Positions 34,793-43,309 of a DNA stretch of 64,000 nt are shown here, piece after piece. Made by a program: the position numbers and the translations under genes. Origin of the DNA: Lysinibacillus mangiferihumi (GTDB taxonomy: Bacteria; Bacillota; Bacilli; Bacillales_A; Planococcaceae); NCBI RefSeq assembly GCF_003049665.1, contig NZ_PYWM01000008.1, forward strand, positions 62,001 to 126,000, read 5' to 3'. A model generated the notes under the pieces. It saw only the letters and a program-made list of their open reading frames with translations, searched no databases and had not been told where the DNA came from. Each line of letters begins with the position of its first letter. Within the stretch, counting starts at the first letter, position 1.

Positions 34793-35425
34793 ATTTGGAT
34801 ATAAAAAGCTCTGCACACGGCCTAGACTTTCATCATTGCCGATAAAGTAAATAATATCTCCTTCTTCAATTGAAGCGTATGGTCCCGGTGAAAGTAATAA
34901 TTCATTGCCACGACGGATACCAACAATCGTGCTAGATGTATTTTGCCAAAAATTTAATTCTTGCAATGTTTGATGGATACATGGGCTATCAGCTGTCATT
35001 TCAATTTGATATGGAATAAAAGGATTAACGGAACGGAAATGTTCAGTGCGACTAATTAGTTGTTTTGTTTTTTCTTGTAAATGCAACAATTCCTGTTGTT
35101 GTTTTTGAATACTGATCAACAGCTCATTTTGTAGTTCATGAACAGATTGAACATCTTGGAACTGTCGGACAAAGCGTGCCGCCATTTCATACGATTTAAT
35201 GATGACACCGCTACCTTTGGATGCTTCGACAATTTCTAAATCTTGCAACACGGCTATCGCTCTTCTTGCCGTTTCAGCCGATACATTGTATTGGCTAGCC
35301 AATGAAGATCTTGCGTAAATTTTATCGCCAATTTGATATTTTTTTTCTACAATTTTTGAAGCAAGGTCTACCGCTATTTGCTGGTATTTTGGTTGCTTTA
35401 CTTGAACATTTTTTTCTAAGTTCAT
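34790..35425 (-). CDS. BusR-like GntR/RCK_C osmotic repressor
   Basis: 211 residues from ATG 35425 (GAAAGGAAG at seven bases). An N-terminal GntR winged helix (~10-75: IGDKIYARSSLASQYNVSAETARRAI..) is followed by a coiled coil rich in Gln (~85-125, KQQQELLHLQEKTKQL) and a C-terminal RCK_C/TrkA-C domain (~130-211: IVGIRRGNELLLSPGPYASIEEGDIIYFIG). This is the domain order of BusR, which represses the betaine importer busAB when c-di-AMP binds the RCK_C domain. Its place just upstream of opuA supports the same role. Confidence 0.85.
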   Translation of the reverse strand: MNLEKNVQVKQPKYQQIAVDLASKIVEKKYQIGDKIYARSSLASQYNVSAETARRAIAVLQDLEIVEASKGSGVIIKSYEMAARFVRQFQDVQSVHELQNELLISIQKQQQELLHLQEKTKQLISRTEHFRSVNPFIPYQIEMTADSPCIHQTLQELNFWQNTSSTIVGIRRGNELLLSPGPYASIEEGDIIYFIGNDESLGRVQSFLYPN

Positions 35426-35583
35426 GCTTAAACTTCCTTTCGTCATAACAAACCTACCTTCGCTTATTATAGACTAGCCTGCACAGAAAAAATAGCACCT
35501 CCATAAGCTATTAGTATAGGTTCTAAGCATCATTTAACAGCTTTCTATTCAAATATGATATTTTAGTAGAAAAGAGCTGTTGT

Positions 35584-35612
35584 TTGACAGTTTTAAGTTA
35601 TTATTATAAACT
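35584..35612 (+). promoter_or_regulatory. Promoter of the ribA-ribD-like operon
   Basis: TTGACA (35584-35589), a 17-bp spacer and TAAACT (35607-35612). No FMN riboswitch elements were seen between here and the start codon. Confidence 0.5.
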
Positions 35613-35698
35613 AAGTTACGTTAAGTAAGTTGAGTATAATGAAATGTTCAGTTAGTAAATATAACCTAAATGTTTAACATAGAAAGTTGGCGATAAAT

Positions 35699-36430
35699 AT
35701 GACAATTACTACTAAAGTAGTGGATATAGTGAAGGACAAAATGACAATTGTAAAGCATTCAGAAACTGAAAATATTTGTCTTGTAGGTCCCGTGAAATTA
35801 CCTGTTAAGCAAGGTGAATTTTCAGCGACATTCCAATGGTATAACTGGTTAAAAATTGATAGTAATCTATCAAAAGAAGAAATAATTGATGGGCTAGCAA
35901 CAGCAAATTTGGCATTTTCTCAGCAATCATCCGTACTTGTTTATGGGGATTTTGCAAATGAGGAAGATGTTTTAATTCGTATGCACAGCATATGTCATAC
36001 AGGTGATATCTTTGGAAGCCAACGCTGTGACTGTGGCTACCAATTACATGAATCGATGAAAATGATTGTAGAGCATGGTTGCGGTGCGATTTTCTATTTA
36101 GCAGACCATGAAGGGCGTGGCATCGGATTATTTTCTAAATCGCTTGCTTATTTACTACAAGAAGAAGGTTTAGATACAGTAGAAGCGAATCATGCACTTG
36201 GCTTCCAAGATGATACGCGCTCTTATGAAGAGGCGATAACGGTTTTAACGGCTCTTCGTTCAAAACCTGTAACCCTAATTACGAACAATCCGAAAAAGCT
36301 AGCCGCTTTACAGATGCACGGTTTAACAGCAGATGGACATATCCCGTTATGGGGTGGGGTAACAGAGACAAACCGCTTTTATTTAGATACAAAAATAGAA
36401 AAATCTGGTCATATCCGTGACATGAAGTAA
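35699..36430 (+). CDS. ribA: GTP cyclohydrolase II
   Basis: 243 residues from ATG 35699. A single-domain RibA without the usual fused DHBP synthase of Bacillus RibBA. The zinc cysteines are in HSICHTGDIFGSQRCDCGYQL (~94-114). DHEGRGIGLFSK carries the catalytic Arg region, and VEANHALGF and TNNPKK bind substrate. Converts GTP to the 2,5-diamino-pyrimidinone ribosyl phosphate, formate and pyrophosphate. First gene of a four-gene operon. Weak ribosome site. It may be a second, pathway-specific copy. Confidence 0.93.
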   Translation: MTITTKVVDIVKDKMTIVKHSETENICLVGPVKLPVKQGEFSATFQWYNWLKIDSNLSKEEIIDGLATANLAFSQQSSVLVYGDFANEEDVLIRMHSICHTGDIFGSQRCDCGYQLHESMKMIVEHGCGAIFYLADHEGRGIGLFSKSLAYLLQEEGLDTVEANHALGFQDDTRSYEEAITVLTALRSKPVTLITNNPKKLAALQMHGLTADGHIPLWGGVTETNRFYLDTKIEKSGHIRDMK

Positions 36431-36445
36431 GTGGAGGGTGTAAAG

Positions 36446-37555
36446 ATGACGACAGATGAAAAATATATGCAATTGGCATTAGATTTGGCGGCGAGTGCAA
36501 GAGGGAATACGAACCCAAATCCTCTTGTAGGTGCTGTTATTGTAAAAGATGGTGTTATTGTAGGAACTGGTTTGCATCGTAAAGCAGGGGAGCCTCATGC
36601 GGAAGTGCATGCCTTTCGTATGGCGGGAGAGCACGCTAAAGGAGCTACTCTTTATGTAACGCTTGAGCCATGCTCGCATTTTGGTAAAACGCCACCTTGT
36701 GCTAATTTAGTTAAAGAATCAGAAGTGAGTCGAGTTGTAGTAGCGATGCAGGATCCGAATCCAGCTGTAGCGGGCAAAGGTATACAATTGCTACGTGATG
36801 CAGGCATTGAGGTGGAGGTAGGTGTACTAGAAGAACAATCTCAACGTTTAAACGAACGTTTTATACACAATATGCTTACTAAACGTCCATTCGTTATTTC
36901 AAAATATGCTATGACGTTAGATGGCAAAATTGCAGCGCATACGGGGCATTCCAAATGGGTAACAGGTGCAGAAGCTCGGGAAGATGTGCACCATATTCGT
37001 CATGAAGTAGATGCAATATTAGTCGGCGTTGGAACAGTGATTGCTGATAATCCATCTTTAACGACGAGATTAAACAATCGACAGGGCAAAAATCCTATAC
37101 GTATTATTATGGATAGCTCGCTTCGTACACCAGCACATGCAAATGTATTAAATGTAGAAGAAGCGCAAACGATTATTGTCTGCAGTGAGGAAGTCAAACA
37201 AGAGCAAATTAGCGCTTTTGAGGCAAAAGGTGTCACGGTCCTCCCTGTCCGAAGAGATAGTGAAGGATTGCATATTGATGATATGTTAGAGAAACTTTAT
37301 GTACTTGGTATTACAGATATTTTAGTGGAGGGTGGTAGCGTAATTAATGCCTCATTTTTACAAAGTGCTGCCATCGATAAATATGTCATCTATGTAGCGC
37401 CTAAAGTTTTAGGTGGTCGTCTATCATTAACACCAATCGCTGGTTACAATGCAGCAACGATGGATGAAGCATGGGATGTTGAATTTGATTCATTTAAAAA
37501 GTTAGGGCAAGATTTACGCATTATTGCTTATCCGAAAAAAGGTGAAGGAAAGTGA
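36446..37555 (+). CDS. ribD: RibD-type pyrimidine deaminase/reductase
   Basis: 369 residues. Deaminase domain (~1-145) with zinc motifs PHAEVHAF and EPCSHFGKTPPC, followed by a reductase domain (~150-365) with KYAMTLDGKIAAHTGHSKWV, VGVGTVIADNPSLT and ILVEGGSVINASFL. Turns the RibA product into 5-amino-6-ribitylamino-uracil phosphate in riboflavin synthesis. ATG 36446 is chosen for its GGAGGGTG. Its partners ribE, ribB and ribH are not here; a flavoprotein monooxygenase follows with a 4-bp overlap. Confidence 0.94.
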   Translation: MTTDEKYMQLALDLAASARGNTNPNPLVGAVIVKDGVIVGTGLHRKAGEPHAEVHAFRMAGEHAKGATLYVTLEPCSHFGKTPPCANLVKESEVSRVVVAMQDPNPAVAGKGIQLLRDAGIEVEVGVLEEQSQRLNERFIHNMLTKRPFVISKYAMTLDGKIAAHTGHSKWVTGAEAREDVHHIRHEVDAILVGVGTVIADNPSLTTRLNNRQGKNPIRIIMDSSLRTPAHANVLNVEEAQTIIVCSEEVKQEQISAFEAKGVTVLPVRRDSEGLHIDDMLEKLYVLGITDILVEGGSVINASFLQSAAIDKYVIYVAPKVLGGRLSLTPIAGYNAATMDEAWDVEFDSFKKLGQDLRIIAYPKKGEGK

Positions 37556-38637
37556 ATTATCATGCGGATGTTTGTATTGTCGGAGCTGGACCAGCTGGTG
37601 CACTGCTTGCGCATTTGCTAGTTAAAAAGGGTCTATCCGTCATACTATTGGAACAAAACGCAACACTCGGGCAGGCATTTCGTGGTGAGCATTTAAACGA
37701 AGAAGGTGAGGCGGTTCTCAAAAAGCATTTTCTTTTTGAAGCGGTTGAAGCACTTGGTTTATTACGAATGGAAAAATTAGAATATTATGCGAAGGGCGAA
37801 GTCATTAAAACGATTGTTCCAGATGCCATTATAGGGCATTTAGGTATTCATGTGCCTCAAGCTCATTTGCTGAAGGGAATACTTCAACAAACAGTACACT
37901 TTCAAAACTTTAAGTGTTTCTTGCATACTAAAGTTACAACACTTTTGATGGATACTTCAGGGCGATATATCGGTGTTGTGGCTAGGAAAGACGATGAAAC
38001 AATTGAAATCAAAAGTCAGCTTATTATAGGAGCGGATGGTCGATACTCGACTATTCGAAAGCGAGCACATATTGCCAGCCAGAAACAGAAACATGGTTTT
38101 GATTTACTGTGGGCGAAAATTCCAGCACCTCAAGATTGGGAGCCAGCTATTAAAATGGCATTAATTGATGAAAAACAATTGTCGCTATTCTCCCAGACTG
38201 GGGGCTTTATTCAAATTGGTTGGAATATTGAACAAGGAAATTTTGCGCAGCTGAGAAAGCAGCCATTTACACCGTTTGTTCACAAGCTAATTGAGGCCTT
38301 TCCACAGCTAGATGATATTGTTACACACCATATTCAATCATGGCAGGACTTTGTGTTACTCGATGTATTTAGTAGTCATTGCGATTGTTGGGGTACAGCA
38401 GGACTTGTGCTGTTAGGTGATGCTGTTCATACCATGACACCTACTGGCGCATTCGGCTTAAATAGCGCGCTAAAAGATGCAGATTGTCTTGCATCCTTAC
38501 TAAACAAAGAGACAATTAGTCAATTTAATGTGCAAGATTTTCAACAAATGCGAGCACAGGCGATTGAAGAAGTATTAGCGCAGCAAATTGAAAAAGAACA
38601 GACTTTTGCCTTTCACTTCATCGATAGGGCATCTTGA
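37552..38637 (+). CDS. FAD-dependent monooxygenase (PHBH fold)
   Basis: 361 residues, GTG start overlapping the ribD stop (GTGA). FAD-binding VCIVGAGPAGALLAHLLVKKG (~6-26), RGEHLNEEG, the DG motif IIGADGRYSTIRKRA (~157-171) and the GD motif VLLGDAVHTMTPTGAFGLNSAL (~288-309). This is the aromatic-ring hydroxylase group. Being locked in an operon with RibA and RibD suggests the substrate derives from the pyrimidine intermediate; that is inference, and an unrelated role in flavin supply remains possible. Confidence 0.9.
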   Translation: MNYHADVCIVGAGPAGALLAHLLVKKGLSVILLEQNATLGQAFRGEHLNEEGEAVLKKHFLFEAVEALGLLRMEKLEYYAKGEVIKTIVPDAIIGHLGIHVPQAHLLKGILQQTVHFQNFKCFLHTKVTTLLMDTSGRYIGVVARKDDETIEIKSQLIIGADGRYSTIRKRAHIASQKQKHGFDLLWAKIPAPQDWEPAIKMALIDEKQLSLFSQTGGFIQIGWNIEQGNFAQLRKQPFTPFVHKLIEAFPQLDDIVTHHIQSWQDFVLLDVFSSHCDCWGTAGLVLLGDAVHTMTPTGAFGLNSALKDADCLASLLNKETISQFNVQDFQQMRAQAIEEVLAQQIEKEQTFAFHFIDRAS

Positions 38638-38653
38638 GGGGAAGAAAACATAG

Positions 38654-39217
38654 ATGAAATTCGGTTTTGATATAGATGACACATTGATCAATTTACGGGC
38701 ACATGCCTTCTCACTTTATAATAAAAAACTAGGTAAAGATATCACACTGGAAGCCTTTCATGCTTTAGAAAGAGTAGAGATTCATGAGCCCTTTGGCTTA
38801 ACAGATGCAGAAGGCGCCGCAATGTGGAATAGTTCTTTAGAGGAAATATACTTTACGGATTGTCCAATTTTTGAAATGGCTCTTGAAACGCTACAAACAT
38901 TACATCAAGAGGGGCATGAAATTTATTATATTACGTCACGTCCGAAGCAATATTGTCAGCAAACGCAACAATGGATGAAGGCTCAAGGTTTTCCTGTGAA
39001 AGAGGGGCATTTCTATTGTGGTATGCAAGACGCGGAGAAAGTAAACATTATTAAAAAACTTGTATTAGATGTTTATGTAGATGATAAACCGGCTGTATTA
39101 GAAACACTACAAGACATCCACACAAAAGTGATATTAAAAAACCAATCTTACAACCAGTATGTGAATTTACCTCGAATGCATCATTGGCATGAGTTTTTAA
39201 GCAAAATGAATGATTAA
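38654..39217 (+). CDS. HAD-family 5'-nucleotidase-like phosphatase
   Basis: 187 residues with motif I FGFDIDDTLINLR (~3-15), motif II YYITSRPKQY (~98), Lys and motif IV VLDVYVDDKPAVLE (~140-153). It belongs to the NT5C-like group. It may remove the phosphate from a ribityl or ribosyl pyrimidine made by the preceding enzymes, a step for which phosphatases are recruited in riboflavin synthesis. ATG preceded by GGGGAAG. A strong terminator ends the operon. Confidence 0.88.
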   Translation: MKFGFDIDDTLINLRAHAFSLYNKKLGKDITLEAFHALERVEIHEPFGLTDAEGAAMWNSSLEEIYFTDCPIFEMALETLQTLHQEGHEIYYITSRPKQYCQQTQQWMKAQGFPVKEGHFYCGMQDAEKVNIIKKLVLDVYVDDKPAVLETLQDIHTKVILKNQSYNQYVNLPRMHHWHEFLSKMND

Positions 39218-39256
39218 AAGGAATGGTATAACGGGTTTCGTTGTACCATTCCTTTT
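39216..39256 (+). terminator. Terminator of the ribA-ribD operon
   Basis: AAAAGGAATGGTA (39216-39228) pairs with TACCATTCCTTTT (39244-39256), followed by T's; the stop codon is at its edge. Confidence 0.92.
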
Positions 39257-39544
39257 TGTTTTAGTTAAATTAAGTGAAGTTAACCAATACAAGAAATCCT
39301 TGTAAGCTCTTTGTGGGTATCATTTTATTGTAGAGATTTTTGAATTGGAAGAAAGATTTATTGTTTATTGTCTTATATAGGTGATAAAGATAAACTAGCC
39401 AAAATAGTTAGATGGTTTTATCTTACTTACATTAAAGATATCATTTTACTCCATATAGGATGTTTTTGACGTTCAATCATTTGTCATTTCCAATTTAGAG
39501 ATGTTAATTCTAACTAATTATTCAGCTAAGGAGAGCAAAAATTT

Positions 39545-39600
39545 CATATCAACCGACAGAAAAATTGACGGTTACCGTCAAAAAATTGTCGGTTGATATG
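39545..39600. repeat. Nested perfect palindromes (14-bp outer, 8-bp inner)
   Basis: Outer arms CATATCAACCGACA (39545-39558) and TGTCGGTTGATATG (39587-39600) are perfect. Inside lies TTGACGGT-T-ACCGTCAA (39565-39581). The right end is not followed by a T run, so it is not a standard terminator. Confidence 0.9.
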
Positions 39601-40228
39601 ATGGTTATGGCAATGATAAACTTATAATTACATTTAATAGTAAGCGGTCTATAGCAAGTTTTCTAGTAGAGTGATACGCGTAGAATAGCTATATTTCTTT
39701 AGCTGTGAAAAATTAAACTTGAGCGCTTAGGAATAAATTATCGAACTAAAATGACGGACTTGAATACGGTGATTCTGTTCTAGAAATCGGGTACAAAACG
39801 ATTATTCCGTTACATTCAGAAGTCGATTCTCCTACATAATATAAACATCCACGCAATGAAACAAATCGAATGAGATTCGACACCCATGGCATTTTTGCAA
39901 AACACTTCTAGGCAGAATAAAGGGCAAAATATTTTCCAAACAGGAGGAAACATCAAGGTCATTTATTCCATGAAATGATACTTCAATTTCCTCTTACATA
40001 AGCTGACCCCTTTTTAGCAAATACAATAATACTATTCGCACCGTCAACTCCTTCCGAAAACAAACGCCAATCATGCAATAAAAATTCACTGAAAAAATTT
40101 TATACGATTCAAGTAACAATGATGTTAACGATGTTTAGAGGTAACAGTACAATACTTAATCTTAATTTCTATTTGATAGGGTAATATAGCGTATTAAATG
40201 ACGATTTTTTTGAAAACTTAAACAATAT

Positions 40229-40256
40229 TATAATCAAATGTTCTAACAAGTTAGAA
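40229..40256 (+). promoter_or_regulatory. -10 and operator-like palindrome of the lanthipeptide cluster
   Basis: TATAAT at 40229-40234 is followed by TTCTAAC-AA-GTTAGAA (40241-40256), a perfect 16-bp palindrome near the presumed transcription start. Further small palindromes follow up to the ABC gene. Confidence 0.45.
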
Positions 40257-40310
40257 ACGGCCAAAACCGTTGATATATTAATTTTAATATTGATAGAGGA
40301 GGATGAAATA

Positions 40311-41159
40311 ATGTCAAATCTTTTAGAAATTAAAAATCTTAGAAAATCGTATGGTGACAAAGTGGTCTTACAGGATGTTTCATTTAATGTACCATCAGGA
40401 GCAATTGTTGGGTTTATCGGTAATAACGGGGCAGGTAAATCGACAACATTTAAAGCAGTATTGGAATTGATTCATAAAGAGAGCGGTACAGTGAAACTAT
40501 TTGGTAAAGAAAATCTAAATAAAGAAGTCAAACTTAAAGAAAAAATAGGCGTAGTATTTGATGCTATCAATCTGCCATCTAACCTTACAATAAAGCAATT
40601 AGGAAAAGTGTTTGTCAAAGTGTTTGATTCTTGGGATCAAAATGAATTTGAGCGCTTAGTAGATATTTTTGCTTTACCTAGAAATAAAAAAGTCGGTTCA
40701 TTCTCACGTGGGATGTCGATGAAAATATCTATAGCTGTTGCATTATCACATAATGCACAATTGTTAATCCTAGATGAAGCAACAGGCGGTCTAGATCCTT
40801 CTTCAAGAGAAATGGTATTAGATGAATTGGGAAATTTTGTAAAAAAAGATGGTTGTGGGATAGTGCTTTCATCTCACATTATGAGTGATATCGAGAGGAT
40901 AGCGACCCATTTGGTCATTATAAATGAGGGTAAAATTACATTAAATGAAGAAAAAGACAAAGTGTTTGAAAAATATGCTTTTGTAGATCTGGATAATGAC
41001 CAGCTCACACTACTGAATCAAGATATCATTATTGCCCAAAGAAAACATGGTGCATTATTTACTGTACTTGTATCAGATAAAGAAAAATTGCCAAGTGGAA
41101 TAGTAGCTCAAACAATTACAATGGAAGAAATTAGTGTTTTTTTGACAGGAAGTGAGTAA
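40311..41159 (+). CDS. ABC transporter ATP-binding protein of the lanthipeptide cluster
   Basis: 282 residues from ATG 40311 (GGAGGATG upstream). Walker A GFIGNNGAGKST (~40), a signature variant GSFSRGMSMKISIAVAL (~135), Walker B LLILDEATGGLDP (~157), and the H-loop SSHIM. Resembles YtrB/BcrA-type exporters used for peptide export or self-protection. It heads the cluster and is followed by four related permease genes, so it probably serves them all. Confidence 0.92.
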   Translation: MSNLLEIKNLRKSYGDKVVLQDVSFNVPSGAIVGFIGNNGAGKSTTFKAVLELIHKESGTVKLFGKENLNKEVKLKEKIGVVFDAINLPSNLTIKQLGKVFVKVFDSWDQNEFERLVDIFALPRNKKVGSFSRGMSMKISIAVALSHNAQLLILDEATGGLDPSSREMVLDELGNFVKKDGCGIVLSSHIMSDIERIATHLVIINEGKITLNEEKDKVFEKYAFVDLDNDQLTLLNQDIIIAQRKHGALFTVLVSDKEKLPSGIVAQTITMEEISVFLTGSE

Positions 41160-41162
41160 TGA

Positions 41163-41819
41163 ATGAAAGGTTTAATCTATACAAACTTTAGTTTAATTCG
41201 TAAAGTCATTTTGGTGTATATGTTAATAGGAATAGGAATAGCTGTGGTGATGCTTAACGTTATAGGCAGTGAAGCGCTATCTTTGTCTATGGTGATGGTA
41301 TGTATAGTGATTATAACACCTGTATGGGAAGCTATAAAAGTTGAGGCACTATCTGGTTATAATAAGTATGTGCTTACTTTGCCAGTTACTAGGAGGACTG
41401 TTATACAAAGTTACTATGTTTTCTTTTTTTTAATTGTGATGATAGGCATAATACTTTTTGTTAGTGTCCTTTATGTCCATGGGCTCTTTTCGATGATATC
41501 AATCGATTTTAGCCTATATCGGTCTATCACTTTGGCAATTCTAGCAATGTTAACGATGGGAGGCATCATATTTCCATTGATTTTTATGCTGGGGGAAGAG
41601 AAGTCTGATTTTATTCTATTTCTAAGCCTTGGATTTATGGCCTTAATAGTAAATTTAGTTCGAGTAGGGGTTGAGCATTTTATAGAGCAACCACCACTGT
41701 TAAAGTTTAATCTCGATTTATTAATCCATGTTCCGTTTATATATATTCTAATAAGTATTTTAATCTTTCTACTATCGTATGTTACTTCTCTAGCTATCTA
41801 TCGTAAAAAAGAATTTTAA
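41163..41819 (+). CDS. ABC-2 permease paralog 1
   Basis: 218 residues with about six membrane helices. Shares with the next three genes the cytoplasmic loop SGYNKYVLTLPVTRRTVIQSYY and the C-terminal IYRKKEF. It starts three bases after the ATPase stop, so the two are coupled. Likely a membrane subunit of a peptide exporter or immunity pump. Of the four paralogs it lacks the extended N-terminal helix insertion. Confidence 0.85.
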   Translation: MKGLIYTNFSLIRKVILVYMLIGIGIAVVMLNVIGSEALSLSMVMVCIVIITPVWEAIKVEALSGYNKYVLTLPVTRRTVIQSYYVFFFLIVMIGIILFVSVLYVHGLFSMISIDFSLYRSITLAILAMLTMGGIIFPLIFMLGEEKSDFILFLSLGFMALIVNLVRVGVEHFIEQPPLLKFNLDLLIHVPFIYILISILIFLLSYVTSLAIYRKKEF

Positions 41820-41852
41820 TATATTTTTATAATAGAATAGAGGTGATTAATA

Positions 41853-42563
41853 ATGAAGCTGATTGGTCTCATAATGATGAATTTTTATATGGTTTATCGA
41901 AATATGATACTTTATATAGCCGGTGGGGTTGCCCTCTGTGCTATTGCCCTCGTATATGTTAAGGATTGGAAAGTACCAGTTGTAGGGGTAGATGTTGAGT
42001 ATACAGTTCCTTCTTTGCTACTTTTGCTATCGGTGCTCCCTGCATTTGATGTATTAAAAATTGCCCATAAATCTGGTTACGACAAGTATATCCCTACCTT
42101 ACCTATTCGTAGAGAGACTATTGTGAAAAGTCAGTATCTTTTTTTCGTTTTTGCTGCAATCTTAGGTATGTTAGTAACTATGGGTATTCTTCTTGTCTTT
42201 AGTCAATTTTCATGGATGTCCTTCAGTCTTGGTGAATATGAGAGTTTAGTGTCTGTATTTACTATACTTATCCTAACAGGATCGTTGGTTTTCCCACTTA
42301 TTTATCTTTTTGGATCAGAAAGAGTAGATATTTATGTATTGGCAGTTTTCTTTGCTTCAATAGGTTTTGCAAATCTGATGGGGAGGATAGGAAAGTATAT
42401 AGTCGGTTTAATGAATATAGAGATGCCTGTGCATGGGATAGAGATGCCTGGGAATACAACTGCGTTTCTAGTTTATTCAGTGATATTTGCTCTGGTAGGC
42501 ATTTTAATCTATATAATCTCAATTTTTATTGCTATATTTATTTATCGGAAAAAGGAGCTTTAA
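41853..42563 (+). CDS. ABC-2 permease paralog 2
   Basis: 236 residues, about six membrane helices. Begins KLIGLIMMNFYMVYRNM, loop SGYDKYIPTLPIRRETIVKSQY, ends IYRKKEL. GAGGTGAT precedes the ATG. More similar to paralog 4 than to paralog 1 by eye (..NFYMVYR.. start). Tandem duplication is the likely origin. Confidence 0.85.
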   Translation: MKLIGLIMMNFYMVYRNMILYIAGGVALCAIALVYVKDWKVPVVGVDVEYTVPSLLLLLSVLPAFDVLKIAHKSGYDKYIPTLPIRRETIVKSQYLFFVFAAILGMLVTMGILLVFSQFSWMSFSLGEYESLVSVFTILILTGSLVFPLIYLFGSERVDIYVLAVFFASIGFANLMGRIGKYIVGLMNIEMPVHGIEMPGNTTAFLVYSVIFALVGILIYIISIFIAIFIYRKKEL

Positions 42564-42588
42564 GTTAATTTTTATAGGGAGTGGGGAA

Positions 42589-43290
42589 GTGGTGCATACA
42601 ATTGGGTTAGTAATGACAAATTATTATATGATTTATCGAAGTCTTTTGATGTACGCAGCGTTAAGTATAACAATAGCTGGTCTATCTATTTGGGTTTCAG
42701 ATGTCTTAAATTATTCAGTGCCTTTTGTGGTAAGTGGGGGTGGTCAGGGGTTAGCTATTAGGTTTATTATGCTACTTATGATGTTCCCAACATTGGAATT
42801 ATCAAAAATAGAAGCTAAGTCTGGTTATGATAAGTATGTCCTTACTTTACCGATTTATAGAAGAACTATTGTGCAAAGTTACTATCTTTTCTATTTTTTA
42901 TCCATCATTATAGGAGTCCTATTATCCTATGGCAGCATATATATATACACGCTATTGTTCCAGCTTTCCTTTAATAGTAATCATGTTGCTGAATGGATCG
43001 CTGTCGATGCTGTTACTTTGCTTGTAGCGGGAGCAATAATATTCCCACTTCTTTATCACTTCGGATTAGAAAAGTCAGAAGGTATTATAATTGTGGGAGT
43101 ATTAGTACCATTCTTTTCTTTAAGTAAAGTAGGAGAGATTCGTAATTTACTAGAACGGTCGCCATTGTCAAGTTTTAATTTGGATTTATCAACATATTTT
43201 CCATATTTATTGCTTTTAGGAGGTATTTTAGTCTTTCTTCTATCCATGTTAATTGCATTATTTATCTATAGTAAGAAAGAGTTTTGTTGA
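42589..43290 (+). CDS. ABC-2 permease paralog 3
   Basis: 233 residues from GTG 42589, chosen because GGGAG stands seven bases before it and because the next residues (HTIGLVMTNYYMIYR) align with the starts of paralogs 2 and 4. Loop SGYDKYVLTLPIYRRTIVQSYY; C-terminus IYSKKEF. About six membrane helices. Confidence 0.85.
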   Translation: MVHTIGLVMTNYYMIYRSLLMYAALSITIAGLSIWVSDVLNYSVPFVVSGGGQGLAIRFIMLLMMFPTLELSKIEAKSGYDKYVLTLPIYRRTIVQSYYLFYFLSIIIGVLLSYGSIYIYTLLFQLSFNSNHVAEWIAVDAVTLLVAGAIIFPLLYHFGLEKSEGIIIVGVLVPFFSLSKVGEIRNLLERSPLSSFNLDLSTYFPYLLLLGGILVFLLSMLIALFIYSKKEFC

Positions 43291-43309
43291 TTTTATTGGG
43301 AGTGAGGAA

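Larger units (their letters stand above)
39257..40310. other. One-kilobase gene-free region
   Basis: No convincing gene on either strand: frames are short and full of stops, without ribosome sites in useful places. It holds a nested palindrome at 39545-39600 and the promoter area of the lanthipeptide cluster at its right end. It may be the scar of a lost element. Confidence 0.6.

Noticed and set aside
35447-35698. FMN riboswitch in front of ribA
   Set aside because: The conserved RFN blocks were looked for and not found.
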